Assembly: GCA_001557505.1 (NCBI GenBank)
Contig: LSAX01000006.1
Location: forward strand, 2,170,001 to 2,234,000
Reading direction: 5' to 3'
DNA from: Reticulascus tulasneorum
Lineage: Eukaryota; Ascomycota; Sordariomycetes; Glomerellales; Reticulascaceae
DNA length: 64,000 nucleotides
Both the position numbers and the translations under genes were made by a program. A model generated the notes under the pieces. That model saw nothing but the letters and a program-made list of their open reading frames with translations, was not told the origin of the DNA and ran no database searches. This document shows, in pieces, positions 20,569 to 30,806 of this stretch; position 1 is the first letter of the stretch, and every line of letters begins with the position of its first letter.

Positions 20569-23424
20569 TCACTCTAGTTCGATAGTGCCTATCACATGTT
20601 AGTGATATTTGTCGAGCAGGGGGTTGCATTTGGTCCATTTTACCCGGAGGTTTCGATGTTGTATCGTAAACTACCCTCGCAAAGCCTGGAACTTCGTTGA
20701 CAATCCGTCTGCTTATAGCTTTCAGAAGAGTCCACGGAAACTCATACGGCTCCGCGCTCATCATATCCAGACTGGTCACTGCTCTGAGGATACAGATGTA
20801 CCCGTAAACCCTGGAATCTCCCTGCACGCCCACGGCTGTGATAGATGGATCAGTCAGCGTTCATCCTCAAAACGAAGGACAAGTTTGGCAGGACTCCCAG
20901 TCCGATGTCCCAGGACATTGTAAATCACGTACCTCTGTTCGAGTCAAGCGCAGCGTAGGCTTGCGTGATCTGTCTGCTGTCAGTCACCTTGTCTCAGCCT
21001 GGTAACGGGTCTGTCGGCGCGTACCTCCTGGTAAAGGCCTGCTTCTTTTATCATTGAGATAAAAATGAAGTCGGCCTGCCTCACGAGCTCGACCCTTTCA
21101 GCAGTGACCTCGCCAATTATCCTGATGCCTATACCTGGTCCAGGAAAGGGGTGCCTCATGACCAGATCTTCATGGATGCCGAGTTGGCGGCCGAAACTCC
21201 TCACCTCGTCCTTGAACCTTTAATGTCGCATTAGCACCCATGTCAAGAAGGCTCGGGGATGGATAGCAAGTAAACCCGCGCTATTGATAGGGATATGATC
21301 ATGTGAGCGGTGGGAAAGAACTGAGGGATTTCGACTCACAGCTCTCGAAGAGGCTCAAGCAACTTCAGTTGCGCCTCCTGCCTCCCATATCAGCCGTCAT
21401 GTTCAAAGTAACAACTCAGCCTGACTTACGCCGTTCTGCATTCGAGCCGGGAGACCTCCAGCATTGTGATGCGCTACAATTATGGTCAGCTACGATCTTG
21501 AGGCACGAATATGGGCAGCCACGAATAACTGTTTCCACCCTCTGCCCGGCCGCACTGTCCACTCGGTCAACCCACTACCAAAGCAACCAGAAAACAACGG
21601 CCGATTTTCAGGCTTTGGTGGCTGGGCAGGGGGTGAAACCAGTTATGGCAGCCACGAATTCGGCAGCGGGAAAAACTTAAATTTTATCGTTGCAGATGGT
21701 CCCTTGAAGCTGAGGCTCTCTATGAGATCGGCTGCGCGAAAGTCAGTTAAGATAAGCTTGGAAACTGGTGCCACAGCTGGTGGGTATACTGACCGTAGAG
21801 GGTGCCCTGCAGAAACCATTCCACCTTGCCGGCAAGAGGTGTATTCTCGGCTTCTTTCTCGATGCTAGAGGAACCAGAACTTAGTTCTCAATAGCTCGAG
21901 ATATTCACAGGTCGAGCTTACCGAAGGGCCTCCCTTTCAAAGAGGTCGATGACTATGCAAGTCAGCATCACGAGCATATAAGTGACTGTCATGCTAACTT
22001 ACAGGTTCCACCGATAATCTTGCGTTTGGCTTCCGGTTCGATGACACCTGCAAGACGACCCAAGAAGAGCTCTGACCCATCCACAATGGTTAGGTTGATA
22101 CCGAGATGTTCCTGCAGCGTTGCCTTGACCTGTGCGCATTCGTTCAGACGCATCAAACCTCAAGTGGCATTAGACTTGACCCATACTGTTTCATACCTCC
22201 CGCTGCTTACCAGTGTCCACAAGTATGGCAAAAAACCGATCGCCAATGGCTTCTTTCATAAGCTTAGCCGCCACCGTACTATCAACACCTCCAGATACTG
22301 CCCCAATCTGCCGAAACAGGGTGAGTCAGTGGTTCGGGCAATGTTCTTCCGGTTGGGAGGAGACATACCACTTGGGCTTTGTCTCCAACGAGCTTGCGGA
22401 TCCTGATAATCTCTCTCTCGGTGAAGTTATCCATCTCCCAATCCGCACGAACCTTGCAAACATTGAGGGCAAAGTTGCGGAGAATATCCGTTCCCCGGGC
22501 TGTATGGGAGATCTCGGGGTGGAGTTGAATCCCTACCGGCGATTCCTGTCAGCTTCCGAAACGATAGCCATGCAAGGCTAGTAGCAGACGGCGAGGACAA
22601 ACCGAAGATTGGCTTAGACTGATGGGCAATGCCAGCGAACTCGGCGTTCTTCGTGCTGGCAATAGTAACGAAATTCTCAGGCAGACGGACGAGTTTGTCG
22701 AAGTGGCTCATGAAGACTGCCGAGATATGAGGATCAAAAACGCGCCCCAAAGAGATGCTGCTTTTGCACGAAGGCAAACATACCGTGCAAAGTGTCTCCC
22801 AGGCCCTCGAAGAGACGGTCGGCATCGCCGCCGACTTTCTTGATGAAAAGGTCGGTTTGGCCATACTCTCGCGTCTCGCCACGAGCGACATTCTGATCGT
22901 TGATGCGCCATGCAAGCTCTTGGCAGCCATAGCAGATTCCCCTGGGCTTATAAGCGAACTACCGTGTCTCCCAGCCACAGTTGCAACTTACAAGACAGGA
23001 ACACCCAACTCGAAGATTGCGGGATCGACGTCTGCTTGCAATTAGAAGAAGGACTGGAGCGCGGGAACGATTGGAATTACGAGGAGCTCCTTCATCGTAC
23101 ACAGAAGATGGGCCTAGAAGCTAGGTCAGACGCATTATACCATGGCCGGATGTTGTGTGCGTATGAACCTCCGCTTAGAATGACGCCAACCGGCTTCCAA
23201 GTAAGATCCGCAAGCTTGGTCGTGCAACTAAGCATCTCGCAGTACACGTTAAGCGACCTCAGACGGCGAATTATCAAATGCGACGTCTGCGATCCAAAGT
23301 CGAGGACCAGTATTGTCTAGGCATTTGCTAGTCAGTGAGGAACGACACTACAGGCAGATTAAAGAGGGGGGCGGTTCACATCAAACGTGCTGTGCGGCGC
23401 GTCCGCTTCAATGATGTCGCCCAT
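20569..23424 (-). CDS. GUA1: GMP synthase (glutamine-hydrolysing) homologue, 17 introns, one defective junction
   Basis: GMP synthase converts XMP to GMP. Reading the minus strand and splicing about 18 exons recovers the whole protein: [15 protein letters not shown] start (23424), [13 protein letters not shown], class I glutaminase nucleophile block [11 protein letters not shown], histidine block [14 protein letters not shown]-pyrophosphatase P-loop [50 protein letters not shown], and the C-terminus [23 protein letters not shown] with stop at 20569-20571. Catalytic residues are all present. Sixteen introns are canonical. The one between ATIK and HHNAGGLP has an acceptor (TTGTAG) but no GT donor in the needed phase (sequence AAAATTTAAG), and it contains a MITE-like insertion (21527-21644). 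It is therefore either a pseudogene with a single lesion, a gene using a non-canonical splice site, or one with a base error. Whether it is the only copy in the genome cannot be seen here. Confidence 0.85.
21527..21644. mobile_element. MITE-like foldback element inside a GMP synthase intron
   Basis: This is a 118-bp segment with terminal inverted repeats of 21 bp (AACTGTTTCCACCCTCTGCCC at the left; the reverse complement of the right end differs at 3 of 21 bases). It is flanked by a near-perfect direct repeat, ATGGGCAGCCACGAAT at 21511-21526 and ATGGCAGCCACGAAT at 21645-21659, that looks like a long target-site duplication. Inside, CCACTACCAAAGC and GCTTTGGTGGCTGG form a second inverted pair. 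There is no coding capacity. A duplication of about 15 bp is longer than the 2-11 bp usual for known cut-and-paste families. Confidence 0.7.
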
Positions 23425-23889
23425 GGTGAAGTGATTTCAGTGAGACACTCAACGAGATGCGAATAAAGGCGGGCCAAGCACGGAATGAATTACTGCTTGA
23501 TGAGACGTTACGATGAAGACTTCAAGAAGTCCAAGTTTGATAGTGCAGTGACTCACTCGCAGGGAAACTTTTCACCTACAGGCTCGTTATCCGCTGGGCC
23601 ACTCTTTTTTTCTGGGTTTTTTTTCCTTTGGGAATTTTTTCCTCCAACAGCTTCCCGCAAGAAATTTAGGGCTTAATCAGCCAGCCCATTGGCTAGAGCC
23701 CTGATTTTGACAAGTACCTGCCTACTTCAATTACATGCCTATCTATGTTGGGTATTTCCTGGGCACAGATAATGCCCACCGCATCTCCTACAGATCTCAG
23801 ATTGAAGCCATCACGACATTGTCGACATTGCCCTGCCAGCTGTCGGCAATTCGGGAAAAAGTGATCAGGAAAAGCCTAAGGCTATGACA

Positions 23890-24013
23890 AGATCGGAGTG
23901 GCTACTGGTCTGGAATGCTGGCGGTACAACTACGTACTTACACCCCGGTAAGAATTGGGCGGTAGAGATACGGGAAGGGGGATGCATGGCGCATGGCTAG
24001 ACCATTCGGTAGA
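23890..24013 (+). repeat. Dispersed repeat B, copy 2
   Basis: This is the partner of 19805-19919 in direct orientation. The best-conserved part is 23941-24013, from CACCCCGGTAAGAATTGGGC to CATGGCTAGACCATTCGG. Together with copy 1 it flanks the GMP synthase gene. Confidence 0.6.
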
Positions 24014-25407
24014 ACCATACTGTCACACGAGCTTCAGATACTCAGATATAAGTGTTTGCGCCGTCAAATGAGCAGGAAAAGACTAGTTGAATTACCCCAT
24101 AATTACTCCAGTCCTTTCGACCCGTCAACCCCCCCCCCCCCCCGTATCTACCTCTTTCCCATGGTATTCCGCACGTTTCATTTTCTCGTCACATGAGGAC
24201 CAGCCACGGCGGTAGACGCGAGGTCACGGTGCTGGGGGCTTTACGTAACTAGGGCACCCCATCTGCCTCTACCAGGGGTCAGTCAGGCAGACCGAGCACT
24301 TCGCGTGAATGGGGCACGATGGGGGATGAATATTTCGGCGGAGGTGAAGGGCGAGCGCGGAGAATATCGGAACCGTCAGTACGATTTACTTAATACTCTT
24401 CTCGTTTCGCGAATCGCTCTAGTCTGATCGAGGGGCTGCAGCCAATGGCAGGGGAGGCGCCGGCTCAGCGGCGGGCCCAATGGCGGCTCTACATGCAGCT
24501 GCTGGACGTCATTTGTAGATTTGGGTGGATTCTTTTTGCAAAGATATGGGATGGAAGCCTGATTCAGGAGCTGAGCCCGATGCCACTATCTAAGGCATCT
24601 CTCACTTAGGGGAGGGTCTGCGGGGAGGGTGGTGCGCACAGTAAGTATCTGGAGGGAGCCGTTTGATAAGCAACCGAGGGTGTAAAAGGTCATCATCTCC
24701 TTCTCTCCGGCTCTGGGGACTTCACGGCGCATGGGAAAGTTTCCGCTACCAGGGACTGACCGGTCACGCAGCAATTAGCAGTTTGGCTGGTTAACGAAGG
24801 CAGCCACGAGGGTGCTTTGGCCCCAGGATTACGACCTAATTACTATACTATTTAAAACTATGCTTCAGCGTTTTGGGGATGATTGGTACTCCTACCTGAA
24901 CGTAGATCCGGGGCCCCTCACCCCCCAGGCTCGCTCGTGACCCATCAGCCCTAAAAAGCCACCGTAGGAATAGCGGTAAAGAGTCATGGACATTCCCCCA
25001 CCAAACCCCTGTGTCTACCTGTCGTCCACCGACGGTACCTCAGCCAGACCTGGCATGGAGGCCCCGCAGCTCTGGTTTACAGCGCCAGGTAGCTGCTCGG
25101 CGCGGCCTTATAGGCTACGTACTTTTCAATTCGACATGCTGCTTGCTGCTAGCCAGGAGCTTTTCAAGATCACCCCCCCCTCCCCAATTTGGAGATGCCA
25201 AGAATACGAACATGCAACGTGATGTGATGCTTTCAATTCTCTTATCCAAATACCTGCATGATACTTTTTGCCATTGAGAAAGGAAGCAACACTCAGCAAA
25301 CTGATCCCTCTATGCCCCCTCGGTTGGGCGGCCTCAATCCTTTGCCCAATGTCGTCAAAGTTCCCCGTCCAGCTTCTTGCTTCAGCTCGGCAATATTCAC
25401 CCGACAG

Positions 25408-25454
25408 AGCGCTATCCCCCAGGTGAAGCCCACCCCCGGTAACGGGATAGCGCT
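25408..25454. repeat. Inverted repeat (hairpin)
   Basis: AGCGCTATCCC at 25408-25418 pairs perfectly with GGGATAGCGCT at 25444-25454, with partial extension outward (GACAG / TTAGTC) and a 25-base loop. It lies some 600 bases upstream of the PEPCK coding region. Role unknown. Confidence 0.55.
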
Positions 25455-26062
25455 TTAGTCGGGATCAAAGAATTGCCAACCTCCAAAATAACCCGAGGGA
25501 GCGAATGAAGAACAACGCAATTATGAGACAACCCCGCAAACAGAAACATGGTTCCCGGGCCAAACACGATAACTGGAAACCGGCGTTAGCCCATCGAAAA
25601 TGGAAAAGGCCATTTCCCCAAAGATTGCACAGCCCGTCGACGCCTCAGTCCCGAGGTGTGTGGGCAGGGGTGCGTACGAAGTCGCCTCCGGTATAATATC
25701 GTGACCCGGCACGACAACTACGATCCCGCGAGTGTCTCCGTCACGGCTGTCCAGTTGTAGATCGGCAAATCGCCTCCACATGTCCACCACGAGCGCCCGT
25801 TCCTTTATAAAATGGAATCTATCCTCGGTTTCGTCCTGTGGATACTCTCAGACCGCGGCCACTACTCTTACCACCCTTACCATTTCTTGCACTCTTGACG
25901 CGGAACTCCTTTCACTATCCCCACCAAAGTGGATCGTTGGACTACGCAACTTACACCACGACTGACACCAACGAGAACAGACCCCTGAACTCAATTCCGT
26001 GGCACGAGAACGAACTTGAGCCCTGTCCCTACTCGATCCCTCTTCGGAAATCTTAAATAAAC

Positions 26063-28909
26063 ATGAAGGACCCCGTTGCCAGAACCAATTCTCCCTACGC
26101 AGACCCCAAGATCAAAGGTCCCAAGTCTCAGATTCTCCACGAAGGCTACCAGCAGGATTTACGCAAGAGTTGGCCTCCCCTCACCCAGTCTTCACCCTTT
26201 GCCCTGCTTCAACGACACTGTTGTCTAACGTGTTACCATCGCAGTGATTGCCAGCAATGTCAACAAGACCGCTCTGCACCCTGGCGGTGTGGCGTAAGTC
26301 CTCCAGATCCCTCTCCTCTACCTCTCCAAGGAAGGCAATCACTGACTCGTCTATTTCACAGTCCGAGCATGGAGCATACCGAGCTAGGTATGGATGGCTT
26401 CCCCCGATGCTCTCCCTGCCGCACAGGCAGACATCGTCCCACGACATAGCCGATTCTAACATGGTCCGAATAGAGGAGCAGCTTCATGAGTCGGCACACA
26501 TCGACTACGACAGAGTAGCCATTGTATGTTTGTCCATGACGGGATGCCGTGTCTGCCAGCGCGAAACTGACAGTCCACCAGATTCCCAACCCGTCAGTCG
26601 CTGCGTTATACGAAGATGCTCTCGTAAGTCATTGCCAGCTTATTTGCCAGTTTGGCTGCCACGACAGCCAGCCATTCTGACACGCAGTAGGTCTATGAAA
26701 CCGGTTCCGCCATCACAAGTACCGGTGCCCTTACGGCATACTCCGGGAAGAAGACTGGTCGGTCACCAATGGACAAGCGAATTGTCGAAGAGGATTCTTC
26801 AAAGAACGATATCTGGTAAGTCTTGCCTCCCGACTCCGCATCTACTCCTCTGCGCCGCTTCCAGTACTTCCCGTCGCCCGACAATTGCTCTTACTCACGC
26901 ACTCGCCCAATGCACTTAGACTAACATTCATCTTCTAGGTGGGGACCCGTAAACAAGCCCATGACGCCCGAGGTAAGCAGAGTTCATTGATTCTTGCCTT
27001 GCCCTATTCGTTTTCAGCTTGGCGGTTTTCGTCGGCATGCACTGCTTTCGGCAAATTTGCAAAAGGTCACGAGAGCAAACTTACCCCCTGGTCCACGAAC
27101 TCTCCGCGTGCCAATCCGTCCCAAGACCCTGGGATTAGGAAAAATACGTCACGAAACTTGTCATCCCACTTCCTCCATTCGTCCATGGCTCAAAGTTTTC
27201 GCGCCTCGCACATTTGATCGATCGCCCAAGAAATGGGTTTTCATTTGCCTTGGGCTCGGCAAAGCTGTCGTCATAATGCAACCCCTCACCCCCCAAAAGA
27301 ATTGTGTGCCCCACTACGCTGGCGCCGAGCTTAAAGTTTTTGGCAACCCCGCAATTTTCACAAACCCATGTTCCTGCTTCTTCCGGCATTTGAACCCACA
27401 GTCGGCCAATTATCATGGGAATTGAAGTGAGCTGACATGTGATGAATTGATAGGTATGGAAAATCAACAGAGAACGAGCCGTCGACTACCTGAACACCAG
27501 GAATCGCATCTATGTTGTTGATGGATATGCGGGATGGGATCCGAAATACCGAATCCGAGTCCGAGTTATCTGCGCTCGTGCCTACCATGCATTGTTCATG
27601 AGGAACATGCTGATCCGACCTCCACGTGAGGAGCTTGAGCATTTCCAGCCCGACTACACCATCTACAATGCTGGCTCTTTCCCCGCCAACAGATACACCG
27701 AGGGCATGACCTCTGGTACGTCGGTAGCCATCAACTTCGCTGAGAAGGAGATGGTTATCCTCGGAACCGAGTATGCTGGTGAGATGAAGAAGGGTGTATT
27801 CACGGTGCTGTTCTATGAGATGCCCATAAAGCACAATGTGCTCACCCTTCACTCCTCTGCAAATGAGGGCAAGGATGGGGATGTGACGCTGTTTTTTGGT
27901 CTGTCTGGAACCGGCAAGACCACCCTGTCTGCGGACCCCAACCGTGCTTTGATCGGAGACGACGAGCACTGCTGGAGCGACCAAGGTGTCTTCAACATCG
28001 AGGGCGGAGTAAGTTGAACCCATATGCCCACCAAAATCTAGGATTTGATTTGCTAACCTGATCCAGTGCTACGCAAAGTGCATCGGTCTCTCTGCGGAGA
28101 AGGAGCCTGATATTCACGGCGCCATTCGTTTTGGATCTGTCCTTGAGAACGTTGTTTTCGACCCGGATACCAGAATGGTCGACTACGATGATGCCACCCT
28201 GACTGAGAACACGCGATGGTATGTACCAAATGAAACTTGACAGCGTGCGAATATTCTAACCCTCATAACTAGTGCCTACCCCATCGAATACATCAGCAAT
28301 GCCAAGATTCCCTGCATGTCCGAATCGCACCCAACAAACATCATCCTGTTGACTTGCGATGCCCGGGGTGTCCTACCCCCAATCTCCAAGCTCAACCGAG
28401 CGCAGACCATGTTCCACTTCATCTCCGGCTACACCTCCAAGATGGCCGGAACAGAAGACGGCATAAACGAGCCCCAAGCCACCTTCTCCAGCTGCTTCGC
28501 CCAACCCTTCCTTGCGCTTCACCCCATGCGCTACGCCAAGATGCTTGCGGACAAGATCGAGCACCACCAAGCCAATGCCTGGCTACTCAACACCGGCTGG
28601 GCCGGCGCAGGTTTCGCCCAGGGCGGAAAGCGTTGCCCGCTCAAGTATACCCGAGCCATCCTCGACGCCATCCACTCCGGCGAGCTGGCCAAGGTCGAAT
28701 ATGAGAACTACGAAGTCTTCAACCTCCAAGTCCCCAAGTCCTGCACGGGCGTCCCATCCGAGATCCTCAACCCCAAGGCAGCATGGACTGCCGGCGATGA
28801 CAGCTTCAACCGAGAAGTCACCAAGTTGGGCAAGCTTTTCGTCGAGAACTTCCAGATTTACGCGAGCGAGGCGACTGAGGATGTCGTCAAGGCCGGGCCG
28901 GTTGTATAA
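26063..28909 (+). CDS. PCK1: Phosphoenolpyruvate carboxykinase (ATP)
   Basis: Gluconeogenic enzyme forming PEP from oxaloacetate. Certain exons begin at 26245, 26362, 26474, 26582, 26691, 26939, 27454, 28067 and 28273. Spliced protein reads [78 protein letters not shown]-loop [13 protein letters not shown], metal-binding [28 protein letters not shown] and the C-terminus [12 protein letters not shown]. The 5' end is ambiguous. Either translation starts at ATG 26063 and splices from a weak GTCCCA donor at 26118 (574 aa), or the start codon is split as A|TG by an intron ending at 26244, giving [12 protein letters not shown] (556 aa), closer to the usual family length. The intron at 26973-27453 is 481 nt, far longer than its neighbours. 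Probably glucose-repressed like other fungal PEPCKs, but no regulator site was verified. Confidence 0.95.
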
Positions 28910-29340
28910 ATTACGGTGCCTAATGCATGATGTGCTTTCAAGGGTTTGCCTTTTTGAGTTTCTGGCATAAGTCGACACGACTTTTATTATCTCTTTCCTT
29001 TTTGGGTCTGTTATCTGGGTGTCGCATTTCGCGTTTCGCGACGGAGCGCTGCCGTGTTAATGGGATCACGGCTTTGGCTTGCGCTGTAAAACCGGAGTTG
29101 CATTTGCTGGGTGGTTTTCCATGCCACATAGTCAGAATGATACATATCTTTGGGCGTAGCAAAAATTACTTATGACCTTATCTGGTGGCGTCGAATTGCA
29201 GATGTGACATGTTCCTAGTTCGCTGCTGTATCATCTAGTACTTTTGACGTGTAAGTATTCTATATGCTCTTTAAACCGCTACTGCTATCCTCTTATCATG
29301 CAAGGCAATAAATTCCTTTGTTCGGCCCACAGTAATAATC
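28910..29340. other. Intergenic, convergent 3' ends
   Basis: 3' regions of PEPCK (+) and the methyltransferase gene (-). Nothing else seen. Confidence 0.6.
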
Positions 29341-30269
29341 CTACTTCTTTACACATATAATCCAATTCATGTAGCCCGAGGGCCACAGATGCATATCCCT
29401 CCCACTCCGCATTTCCCACCCATCACTATCAGCTCCACAACTCCGTAACAACACCTCCACCTCCTCCGGCGTCCTTGTCCGCAGCGAGCTAATCAACCCA
29501 TCGTAGACAATGACGAACGGCAGGATGGGAATCAGGTACGTGAATACCAATGCCAGCGGGTTGCGCCACCGCCAGGAGTAATATGGAGCAGCAACAAGTG
29601 CACAGACGCCGAAGATCATGCATGTGACGAAGCTCGCAAAGGTTCTGTCCTGCAGCTCAAAGATTGCGAATCCGTCGCTTGTCTCGAGCGTGTTTTTAAG
29701 GATCTCCTTCGCAAGCGGGTCATCGAAGTGGTGGAACGCGAGGTTGAATAGTCTAAATGCCTTCTTGTCCTTCTTGACGTGCCTGGCCAGCAGGCCGGGC
29801 GGTGCGTTTGCGGCGTCCACGCTCTCCGGTTCGAAGCCCACATGAGGGCTCTTAACTGCGGCCTTGGCCCAGCTCTCGGGGTTCGGGTGGAGGTCGGTGA
29901 GGATGAAGTCGACATTGGGCAGCTTCTGCAAGGTGAGGTGGCGGTTTACGTGCCGTTCGATGCGGGGCGTAGGCCCACCGCCGCCGGCGCAAAAGTCAAT
30001 GAAGGTATGGGAGGGGAGAGATGAACCGAGGTGTTTGGTCAACAGCGTCGCGGCGAGGCGGGCGGGGGAGGAGGATTGGAGGAGGGGGACTTTGGCTGTC
30101 CAGGTCTCGGTGAGGGCGTCCTGGACCCAGGAGCGGAGGAAAGAAGGGAACCTGGTTATGTTAGCTCTGCCAGAGTCCTTGGGGTGGGGATTGGAGGGGA
30201 TGGGATGAAGCTATACCATGGCTGGTCGTCGATTTCGAAGAGGTGGAAGCGAGGAATGAGAGGTGCCAT
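29341..30269 (-). CDS. Membrane-associated SAM-dependent methyltransferase-like protein
   Basis: Exons 30217-30269 and 29341-30151 on the minus strand encode 287 aa starting MAPLIPRFHLFEIDDQPW. Residues near 65-75 form a SAM-binding glycine motif (FIDFCAGGGGPTPRIE) followed by an acidic motif (FILTDLHPN) and FNLAFHHFDD, the usual order of a class I Rossmann methyltransferase. Two hydrophobic segments follow (SFVTCMIFGVCALVAAPYY and ALVFTYLIPILPFVIVY), so the protein is probably membrane-anchored, unlike most small-molecule methyltransferases. The C-terminus ends GYMNWIICVKK. The substrate cannot be inferred. It shares a 537-bp divergent promoter with the P450 at 30807. The family is common in filamentous fungi but uncharacterised to my knowledge. 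Confidence 0.75.
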
Positions 30270-30806
30270 CGTGACGTGCGCGATTGAAGCTGGAGCTGGG
30301 GGAGTTCGAATGCCGTGGACTATTGACTTGCTGTTTGGACGATTATCTATAAGATGTAATAAACTTGAGCCCAGCAAGGTACAAAAGGATCTGGTGGAAT
30401 GCTGGCTTCAATTGGTGTTGTTATCGAAACCAATTGGGTTACGAGTGGATGCACTCGTAGTCGTACTGAATTGTTGAGCTTTTTCGGACTCGCTCCGGAT
30501 CTGAGACGAGGATGGAGCTTTCGCGTGAACAGGGATCTTGATAGCTCCCCACCTGTCTGTGACGGACCCCTGTAGCTACAGGTTGGTGGGGCCTTCGCAG
30601 CTGTTTGTGGTGGGGTTGATGATAATGATCCGTCGTATTAACCTCGTGCCACCACTGGATTTACCGAGCACGAACACGATTCGAGTACGAATACTTGCTC
30701 AATTGGCTTTCTCGGCTTTTCAATCCTGATTCAAGGATTACGTGAGACTTGAACGTCATAAAGACAGACGTGGAGAAACATGTGCAGATGAGCTGCTCCG
30801 ACCACC
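30270..30806. promoter_or_regulatory. Bidirectional promoter region, methyltransferase / P450
   Basis: Head-to-head spacing of 537 bases between the methyltransferase ATG (30269, minus) and the P450 ATG (30807, plus). No specific operator is recognised. Confidence 0.45.

Larger units (their letters stand above)
23425..26062. other. Gene-poor accessory sequence up to the PEPCK promoter
   Basis: I found no gene. Contents: repeat B copy 2 (23890-24013), a run of 15 C at 24129-24143, an 11-bp-stem hairpin at 25408-25454, and towards the right end the PEPCK promoter and 5' UTR (about 25800-26062, CT/CA-rich as in many fungal promoters). No transposase-like protein was recognised in any frame. Confidence 0.5.

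Noticed and set aside
22427..22978. 183-codon minus-strand frame within the GMP synthase gene
   Set aside because: It reads through two introns and is in frame with only part of the true exons.
25521..25781. Minus-strand frame upstream of PEPCK (MWRRFADLQLDSRDGDTR)
   Set aside because: Composition is vaguely protein-like, but it lacks any family resemblance and lies in the probable promoter region.
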